Part shown: one piece after another, positions 6,868 through 12,113 of the stretch
Layout of the letters: every line of letters starts with the position of its first letter
Numbering within the stretch: position 1 is the first letter of the stretch
Origin: an uncultured Sulfitobacter sp.
Lineage (GTDB): Bacteria > Pseudomonadota > Alphaproteobacteria > Rhodobacterales > Rhodobacteraceae
Assembly (NCBI GenBank): GCA_937923365.1
Contig: CALAIJ010000162.1
Location: 1 to 12,113, forward strand
DNA length: 12,113 nucleotides
Direction: 5' to 3'
Made by a program: the position numbers and the translations under genes
Notes under the pieces: model-generated
The model's database searches: none
What the model was told of the DNA's origin: nothing
What the model saw: only the letters and a program-made list of their open reading frames with translations

Positions 6868-8328
6868 ATGCCAACATCTGTTTTAAAGAACATTTCCGAT
6901 ATCCGGCGCCATTTTCATCGGAACGAAGATCCCGTCTATTTTATATCCGCAACCAACTTTAACCTGTTGGGGCTCGACGAATGGTGCAAGAATTTCAAGT
7001 ACATCTGCTACATTGATTGCTACGACGGCAAGCACCCCAACGTGTTCTGCCCGTCCGAGCAGCCGCATGCGGAATTCCAATCCATTGAGGACATCAACAA
7101 CTACCTGTTGCAGCACAAGGAAGTTATTGACCTTGTCAAACGGCGCGGCGGCAAGCCCAAGTTCGTGTTCCTGATGTTCGATGAGGAAACGGAACGTCTG
7201 TCCAAAGAACTGGGCGCCGAAGTCTGGTTCCCCAAAGCCAAGCTGCGCACCAAGATGGACAACAAGATCGAAACTGTCCGCATCGGGAACAAGGCGGGCG
7301 TGCCCTCCGTGCCCAACGTGCTGGCCGAAGTCAAAAGCTACGAAGACCTGCGCAAAACCTGCGAGAAGGCGGGGCTGGGCCATGATCTGGTGCTGCAATC
7401 CGCATTCGGCGATAGTGGCCACACCACGTTCTTTATCAAATCCGAGGCCGATTTCCGCAAACACGAGCACGAGATCATCGGCGAGGGCGAGATCAAGATC
7501 ATGAAGCGGATCGACTGCCGCGGCTCCGCGATTGAGGCCTGTGCGACCAAGCAAGGCACCATTGTGGGCCCGTTGATGACCGAGCTTGTCGGCTTTAATG
7601 AACTCACCCCTTATCGTGGCGGCTGGTGCGGCAATGAAATCCTGTCCACCGCCTTTCCGCCCAAGGTCCGCCAGAAGGCCCGCGAGCTTACCTTCAAATT
7701 CGGGGAACAGTTGCGCAAGGAAGGCTACCGCGGGTACTTCGAGCTCGACTTCTTGATCGACAAAAAGACGGGCGATATCTGGCTGGGCGAATTGAACCCG
7801 CGCATCACAGGTGCCTCTTCTATGACCAACCACGCGGCATTTGCGCATGCGGATGCGCCCTTGTTCCTGTTCCACCTGCTGGAGTTTTCCAAAAAGAAGT
7901 TCGAGCTGGATGTGAACGAATTGAACAACCGCTGGGCTGACCCGGCCATGATCGACAGTTGGTCGCAGATGGTGATCAAACACACCGATGACAGTGTCGA
8001 TATTGCCACCCATGTGCCTGAAACCGGCATCTACAAAATGCGGGAGGACGGTACCGTTGAATTCGACCGCTTTGATTACCACAGACGCGCCGTAGAGAGC
8101 GAGAACGAAGCGTTCTTCCTGCGGATTCTGCAACCGGGTGACTACCGCTATGAAGGTGCCGACATCGGCATTCTGGTCACGCGCGGGCGCTCCATGACGC
8201 CGGGCTTCAAACTGAACGAGCGCGGCAAGCGCTGGATTCACGGGATCAAGCAGGCCGTTGCAGGCAAACCTTTGCCGGTGGCAGAAGCGGGTCCCGACTT
8301 TGCCGATCCCGCGTTCAAGATCCTGTAG
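6868..8328 (+). CDS. ATP-grasp domain protein, probable carboxylate-amine ligase
   Basis: This 486-residue soluble protein should use ATP to activate a carboxylate as an acyl phosphate and join it to an amine or similar nucleophile. The N-terminal 125 residues look like a pre-ATP-grasp domain. MDNK at 130-133 offers the nucleotide-binding lysine, FGDSGHTTF at 180-188 fits the glycine-rich ATP loop, and ELDF (292-295) plus GELNPRITG (307-315) hold the acidic and Asn ligands for magnesium. About 160 further residues extend beyond the core. Such proteins are often labelled biotin carboxylase, but no biotin carrier or carboxyltransferase is nearby. The start at 6868 follows a good AAGGGAGAG site (6853-6861). 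It lies between an amine-forming decarboxylase and an Ntn hydrolase, which suggests amide chemistry on an amine. The family is clear; the substrate is unknown. Confidence 0.85.
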   Translation: MPTSVLKNISDIRRHFHRNEDPVYFISATNFNLLGLDEWCKNFKYICYIDCYDGKHPNVFCPSEQPHAEFQSIEDINNYLLQHKEVIDLVKRRGGKPKFVFLMFDEETERLSKELGAEVWFPKAKLRTKMDNKIETVRIGNKAGVPSVPNVLAEVKSYEDLRKTCEKAGLGHDLVLQSAFGDSGHTTFFIKSEADFRKHEHEIIGEGEIKIMKRIDCRGSAIEACATKQGTIVGPLMTELVGFNELTPYRGGWCGNEILSTAFPPKVRQKARELTFKFGEQLRKEGYRGYFELDFLIDKKTGDIWLGELNPRITGASSMTNHAAFAHADAPLFLFHLLEFSKKKFELDVNELNNRWADPAMIDSWSQMVIKHTDDSVDIATHVPETGIYKMREDGTVEFDRFDYHRRAVESENEAFFLRILQPGDYRYEGADIGILVTRGRSMTPGFKLNERGKRWIHGIKQAVAGKPLPVAEAGPDFADPAFKIL

Positions 8329-8343
8329 GGGTTCACCCGCCTC

Positions 8344-9324
8344 ATGCGACTGAACTGGCGCGCCATCTCCGAAGCAGAACCCGGTCCCGTGTGGGCCGGG
8401 TTGTTTGGTCAATACTGGCCCGACTACCATCGTTGGTGGCTGCGCGAAGGGGCCGAAGCGCGCCCCGGATATTGGGACAGCCTGCAGGCGCTCAAGACCC
8501 ACATGCCGGAAATCGTGCCACTCTACGAACAGTTGTGCGAGCTTGCAGGCGGGTCGGATCACGCCGCACGGTTCCTCAGCTTTTATTGCCCGCCGCCCTA
8601 TCTGTCGGGCTGTTCGCAGGCCATCTGGCCCGGCGCAGAACCTGTTCTGGTGCGCAACTATGACTATAGCCCCAGCGCATTCGACAGTCTGATCCTGCAC
8701 ACCAACTGGCAGGGCCGCACCGTGATGGGCACCAGCGATGGCCTTTGGGGGTTGGTTGACGGGATCAATGACGCAGGCCTTGCCATCTCGCTGACCTTTG
8801 GCGGGCGGCGCGTGGTGGGGGACGGCTTTGGTGTGCCGTTGATCCTGCGCTACGTCCTGCAAACTTGCGAGACTGCCGAAGAGGCTGGCAAAGTGCTGGC
8901 CCGCGTGCCCACCCACATGAGCTATAACGTCACTGTCATTGATGCCGAACGCCGCTATCTGACAGCGCTTATGGCACCCGATCGCGCGGCCATCATCACC
9001 CATGCGGCCGTGGCAACCAACCATCAGGAAAAGGTGGAATGGGCCAGCCATGCGCGTTTTACCGCCACGGTGGAGCGCGAGCGGTTCTTGCTGCAACGGC
9101 TTACCCTGCACACGGAACCCGAAGAGAAGTTTATCCGCGCGTTCCTCAGGCCGCCGCTTTATTCCGTCGCCTTTGATCAGGGGTTTGGCACGCTATACAC
9201 AGCCGTCTACCGCCCTCAAAGATTGCAGATGGAAGTGTGCTGGCCCAAGGCACGCTGGCAGTTTGACTTGCACGGGTTCCAGCCGGGCGAGATGCAGATA
9301 TACACCCCCGCGCCTGCGCTTTGA
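8344..9324 (+). CDS. C45-family Ntn hydrolase / acyltransferase (isopenicillin N acyltransferase-like)
   Basis: This 326-residue protein resembles the self-processing C45 family, whose members cleave themselves before a cysteine that then acts as an N-terminal nucleophile on linear amides. The likely cut is Gly89-Cys90 in PYLSGCSQAIW. Supporting motifs are LVRNYDYSP (102-110), GRTVMGTSDGLWGLVDGIND (124-143) and the Asn of SYNVTVID at 195. The 89-residue stretch before the cysteine would be released as the small subunit, close to the fungal acyltransferase layout. No signal peptide is visible, so it should act in the cytoplasm. It starts 15 bases after the ATP-grasp stop codon, with AGGGG at 8328-8332 as a weak ribosome site, so coupled translation is likely. 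It could be an amidase or an acyl transferase. Confidence 0.85.
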   Translation: MRLNWRAISEAEPGPVWAGLFGQYWPDYHRWWLREGAEARPGYWDSLQALKTHMPEIVPLYEQLCELAGGSDHAARFLSFYCPPPYLSGCSQAIWPGAEPVLVRNYDYSPSAFDSLILHTNWQGRTVMGTSDGLWGLVDGINDAGLAISLTFGGRRVVGDGFGVPLILRYVLQTCETAEEAGKVLARVPTHMSYNVTVIDAERRYLTALMAPDRAAIITHAAVATNHQEKVEWASHARFTATVERERFLLQRLTLHTEPEEKFIRAFLRPPLYSVAFDQGFGTLYTAVYRPQRLQMEVCWPKARWQFDLHGFQPGEMQIYTPAPAL

Positions 9325-9491
9325 TTGCGGTGCGTCGTGCCCTCTGGCAGCGCCACTCAGTCCGCCGCCCCAGATCTCAATCCTGTCGGGGGCAACCTGT
9401 CTTGGGCGCTTGCCTGCACCAAGCCTCGCGATAATAAAAATTGTAAACCAAAATAGCCCATGCGATGTTTTTCAAGCGAGGAGGGGTTCTT
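9325..9491 (+). promoter_or_regulatory. Intergenic region with AT-rich patch, likely promoter area of the aromatic operon
   Basis: This 167-base gap lies between the C45 gene and the dioxygenase. The first two thirds are GC-rich with no clear terminator. At 9431-9458 the sequence turns sharply AT-rich (ATAATAAAAATTGTAAACCA). TTGCCT at 9410-9415 and TAATAA at 9432-9437, 16 bases apart, are one possible promoter pair. CTTGG (9401-9405) and CCAAG (9419-9423) form a small dyad over the -35 area. None of these is decisive, but the composition change fits a separate promoter for the downstream genes. Confidence 0.4.
9478..9486 (+). promoter_or_regulatory. Strong Shine-Dalgarno site deciding the dioxygenase start
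   Basis: GAGGAGGGG lies five bases before the ATG at 9492 (core GGAGG at 9480-9484, spacing seven). An earlier in-frame ATG at 9465 lies upstream of this site and has no site of its own, so 9492 is chosen. Confidence 0.8.
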
Positions 9492-10613
9492 ATGACCAAA
9501 GAGCGTGAAAACCACCGCGAGAACGTCGCGGGACGGGCCAATGTGGAAGATACGCCAGAGCTGTTGGCGTACTACAAAGACCTTGAGAAATACGATACCG
9601 GCGCGCTTTGGACCGTGGCCAACAAGATTGAACCTTGGGAGCCGGTCTCCCAATCGGTGCCGGTCGTCTGGCGGTATGACGATCTGCGCGCGCATGTTTT
9701 GCGGTCGGTTGATCTGGTCACGCCGGAAAAAGCGGGGCGCCGTGTGATCTACCTCAACAACCCCGGGCGCACGGACGTGTCGGCTGCCGTCGGGTGGATA
9801 TACGCAGGCCTGCAGGTCATGAACCCCGGAGAGAAGGCGACAGCCCACCGCCACTCTGCCTCGGCCATTCGGTTCATCATGGAAGGTGAAGGCGCCTATA
9901 CGGTTGTGGACGGCCATAAGATGACACTGGGGCGCAACGACTTTGTCCTGACGCCGAATGGCACGTGGCACGAACACGCGGTCGAGGAAAGCGGCACGCC
10001 CTGCATCTGGCAGGATGGTCTGGACATTCCTTTCGTCAACGCGATGGAGGCCAACTTTTTCGAAGTACACCCCGACCTGAGTGAACCCGTCACCTATCCT
10101 GTCAACGATATGACCAAGACATGGGGGAATGCAGGGCTGACCCCCAGTGGCGGCGACTGGACCAAAGGCTACAGCCCGATGTTCAAGTACGAATGGGAAC
10201 CGACCTATGAGGCTTTGACCAAATACGCCTCTGCGACGGATGGATCACCTTTCGACGGGGTGTTGATGGAATATGTGAACCCCACAACGAATGGCCCCGT
10301 CATGCAAACAATGGGTGCCAGCATGCAAATGCTGCGCCCCGGTGAGCATACCAAAGCGCACAGGCACACGGGAAGCTACCTTTATCACGTGGCCAAGGGC
10401 AGCGGGCATTCGGTCATCAATGGCAAGCGCTATGACTGGTCAGAGCGGGACATTTTCTGCGTGCCGTCATGGGCATGGCATGAGCATGCAAACGGCTCTG
10501 ACACGGAAGACGCCTGCCTGTTCTGCCTCAATGATTTGCCCGTGATGCGGGCGATGGGCCTCTACCGAGAGCAGGCTTTCGGTGAAAACGACGGCAATCA
10601 GCCAATAGGGTAG
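9492..10613 (+). CDS. Gentisate 1,2-dioxygenase-type bicupin ring-cleavage enzyme
   Basis: This 373-residue cytoplasmic protein belongs to the gentisate/salicylate 1,2-dioxygenase group, which use Fe(II) and oxygen to open a hydroxylated benzoate ring, giving maleylpyruvate from gentisate. The N-terminal cupin carries AHRHSASAIRF with His119 and His121, the third metal ligand His160 in TWHEH, and Arg127, a likely carboxylate-binding residue. The C-terminal cupin repeats the pattern, with His290 and His292 in AHRHTGS and His330 in AWHEH, so both metal sites look intact. As I recall, His119, His121 and His160 carry the same numbers in the salicylate dioxygenase of Pseudaminobacter; here position 104 is Tyr and 106 is Gly, which leans towards gentisate. 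The next gene, eight bases downstream, encodes a fumarylacetoacetate-hydrolase-family enzyme, the expected partner in the gentisate pathway. Confidence 0.88.
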   Translation: MTKERENHRENVAGRANVEDTPELLAYYKDLEKYDTGALWTVANKIEPWEPVSQSVPVVWRYDDLRAHVLRSVDLVTPEKAGRRVIYLNNPGRTDVSAAVGWIYAGLQVMNPGEKATAHRHSASAIRFIMEGEGAYTVVDGHKMTLGRNDFVLTPNGTWHEHAVEESGTPCIWQDGLDIPFVNAMEANFFEVHPDLSEPVTYPVNDMTKTWGNAGLTPSGGDWTKGYSPMFKYEWEPTYEALTKYASATDGSPFDGVLMEYVNPTTNGPVMQTMGASMQMLRPGEHTKAHRHTGSYLYHVAKGSGHSVINGKRYDWSERDIFCVPSWAWHEHANGSDTEDACLFCLNDLPVMRAMGLYREQAFGENDGNQPIG

Positions 10614-10621
10614 GGAATACC

Positions 10622-11542
10622 ATGAAACTTGTGACTTTTCGCAGCACGCCCGAGGGTGACGCACGGTTGGGCGTCATTCAGGGCGATCTGGTCGTGGACG
10701 TGGCCGCCTTGGGCGATGCCGTGGGCGAGGATTTTCCGGATGCGATGCTTGATATGATCGACGCGGGCCGTCCCGGCCTCGCGGCGCTTGCGCAAGCGCT
10801 GGAGGATGTGGATGGCGCATTCCCGATCTGGACGGCGACCGCATTGGCAAACGTCAAACTGCTGGCCCCCATTCCGGTGCCACGCAAGAACGTCTTTGGC
10901 ATCGGCCTGAACTATGTCGAGCATGTGGAGGAAAGTGCCCGCACGCTGGACACTTCCGCCGACTTGCCAAAACAGCCTGTGGTCTTTTCCAAGCCGCCCA
11001 CCGCAGTTGTCGGTCCGGGGGATGCGATCCAGCACAATGCCAAGATGACCCAGCAACTGGATTGGGAGGTCGAACTGGCTGTGATCATCGGCACCCGCGC
11101 GACACGTGTGTCCAAAGAAGACGCGCTTTCGCATGTGTTCGGCTATTCGGTGATGAACGACATCTCTGCGCGCGACAATCGCCGTGCGGGACAGTGGATA
11201 TTCTCCAAGGGGCAGGACACATTCGCGCCTTTCGGCCCCTGCATCGTGACGGCGGATGAAATCCCCGATCCGCAGGCGCTGGACCTGTGGCTGACGGTCA
11301 ATGGCGAGGAAAAGCAACGCTCCAACACCAGACACATGCTGTTTCAGGTGGATTACCTGATCTCTGATCTGTCCACCGGCATCACGCTTGAGCCCGGTGA
11401 TATCATCGCCTCCGGCACCCCTTCCGGTGTCGGGGCAGGGCGTGACCCGCAGGAATGGATGTGGCCCGGTGATGTGGTCGAAGCGCATGTCGAAGGTATC
11501 GGCAGCCTGCGCAACCATGTCGTCAACGCCACGCCGGATTAG
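10622..11542 (+). CDS. Fumarylacetoacetate hydrolase family protein, probable fumarylpyruvate/maleylpyruvate hydrolase
   Basis: This 306-residue enzyme should hydrolyse a C-C bond in a beta-diketo acid using a divalent metal. After gentisate ring cleavage that means fumarylpyruvate to fumarate plus pyruvate, or maleylpyruvate to maleate plus pyruvate. The fold's metal ligands are visible: Glu149 and Glu151 in DWEVELAVIIG and Asp180 in VMNDISARD. Other family signatures are FGIGLNYVEH (92-101), the Lys of IFSKGQDTFAPFGP at 197 and the C-terminal GDIIASGTPSGVG. The gene begins eight bases after the dioxygenase stop codon and its AGGGTAGGGA ribosome site overlaps that stop, so the two are co-translated. 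No glutathione-dependent maleylpyruvate isomerase is seen in the window; it may lie downstream or the enzyme may act directly on maleylpyruvate. Confidence 0.9.
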   Translation: MKLVTFRSTPEGDARLGVIQGDLVVDVAALGDAVGEDFPDAMLDMIDAGRPGLAALAQALEDVDGAFPIWTATALANVKLLAPIPVPRKNVFGIGLNYVEHVEESARTLDTSADLPKQPVVFSKPPTAVVGPGDAIQHNAKMTQQLDWEVELAVIIGTRATRVSKEDALSHVFGYSVMNDISARDNRRAGQWIFSKGQDTFAPFGPCIVTADEIPDPQALDLWLTVNGEEKQRSNTRHMLFQVDYLISDLSTGITLEPGDIIASGTPSGVGAGRDPQEWMWPGDVVEAHVEGIGSLRNHVVNATPD

Positions 11543-11571
11543 GTGGCGTGACCGGATGACGGGACCCCTCC

Positions 11572-12113
11572 ATGCGCTTTGATCTTGAGCAATTGAGTGA
11601 TCAGGTCACCTACAAACTGTTGGCCGCAACAGTGGTGCCGCGCCCGATTGCCTGGGTGACGTCGCTGTCTGCGGATGGGGTTTTGAACGCCGCGCCCTAC
11701 AGCTTTTTCAACGTGATGGGCTCTGCTCCGCCGACAATCGCGTTGGGATTGCTGGCAGACCCTGAGCGGGGCTTCAAAGATACGGCCAGCAACATTCAAG
11801 CCACTGGCGAATTTGTGGTCAACCTGGTGCCCGAGCGTCTGGTGACGCAGATGAACCTCACGGCAGTGAACGCGCCTGAAAGTGTGGACGAGTTGAAGCT
11901 GGCCGGCCTTGCCACGACGCCGTCCGATCATGTAGCACCCCCGCGCATCGCCGATAGCCCCGTTGCGTTTGAATGTACGAACCTTGAGACCATCGTCACA
12001 GGCCCGCACCAAAGCGTCGTGATCGGCCGCGTCCATGTGATCCACATCGAGGATGCCTTTGTGAAGGACGCCGATCAGGGATACATCCACACGCCCCAGC
12101 TTGATCTGGTCGC
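11572..12113 (+). CDS. Flavin reductase-like (FMN-binding split-barrel) protein, 3' end cut by window
   Basis: The frame is open from the ATG to the window edge, giving 180 codons with no stop. The sequence has the features of the DIM6/NTAB flavin reductase-like family: PRPIAWVTS at 23-31, NAAPYSFFNV at 39-48 and KDTASNIQATGEFVVNLV at about 69-86, which together shape the FMN pocket. Such proteins bind FMN and may reduce flavin with NAD(P)H for a partner monooxygenase or act alone. GGGA at 11561-11564 is a modest ribosome site. It follows the hydrolase by 29 bases and so belongs to the aromatic operon. No partner hydroxylase is inside the window, but one could lie just downstream. Confidence 0.88.
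   Translation, partial: MRFDLEQLSDQVTYKLLAATVVPRPIAWVTSLSADGVLNAAPYSFFNVMGSAPPTIALGLLADPERGFKDTASNIQATGEFVVNLVPERLVTQMNLTAVNAPESVDELKLAGLATTPSDHVAPPRIADSPVAFECTNLETIVTGPHQSVVIGRVHVIHIEDAFVKDADQGYIHTPQLDLV

Noticed and set aside
6868..8328. Biotin carboxylase or D-Ala-D-Ala ligase as a specific call
   Set aside because: Only general ATP-grasp motifs can be seen. The neighbours support neither fatty-acid carboxylation nor cell-wall synthesis.
6883..9111. A very long open frame (742 codons) on the minus strand opposite the ATP-grasp and C45 genes
   Set aside because: It spans two well-supported plus-strand genes and their gap. Its translation is rich in Gln, His, Gly and Val without domain motifs, as expected for a high-GC shadow frame.
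9465..9491. Earlier ATG for the dioxygenase
   Set aside because: The strong GAGGAGGGG site lies after it and is ideally placed for the ATG at 9492.
1..12113. Search for CRISPR arrays, tRNAs, insertion-sequence ends and phage or defence genes
   Set aside because: No regularly spaced repeats, cloverleaf sequences, transposase frames or terminal inverted repeats were seen. The coding density leaves little space for them.

Overview
The window reads as a stretch of an alphaproteobacterial chromosome, most likely a marine Rhodobacterales (Roseobacter-group) bacterium. This rests on the moderately high GC content, the tight all-plus-strand gene layout, the TAXI-type TRAP transporter and the gentisate-type aromatic module, not on a database match. 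Every gene runs on the + strand and there are almost no gaps. No tRNA, rRNA, CRISPR array, insertion sequence or phage gene was seen.

Region 1 (1-2850) is a transport operon. It holds the last codons of a TAXI-family TRAP solute-binding protein, a perfect 11-bp intergenic hairpin, and a large fused 4TM/12TM TRAP permease with an extra C-terminal soluble domain. A strong rho-independent terminator closes it.

Region 2 (3045-9324) is the most unusual part. Four closely spaced genes encode a nitrilase-superfamily amidohydrolase with an intact E-K-C triad, a very large (918 aa) PLP-dependent Orn/Lys/Arg-type decarboxylase, an ATP-grasp ligase, and a C45-family Ntn hydrolase/acyltransferase with a Gly-Cys processing site. 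In function these are an amine maker, an amide-bond maker and two amide-bond breakers or transferases. I do not recognise the set as a characterised pathway. My working idea is synthesis, remodelling or turnover of an amide-linked amine or polyamine conjugate.

Region 3 (9492 to the window end) is an aromatic catabolic module: a bicupin gentisate-type 1,2-dioxygenase, a fumarylacetoacetate-hydrolase-family enzyme (probably fumarylpyruvate or maleylpyruvate hydrolase) and a truncated flavin-reductase-like protein. It starts after an AT-rich gap with a strong ribosome binding site, so it may have its own promoter.

Possible integration (inference): the TRAP system imports a carboxylate or aromatic conjugate, region 2 enzymes process its amide or amine part, and region 3 cleaves the aromatic ring. 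The three blocks could equally be independent neighbours.
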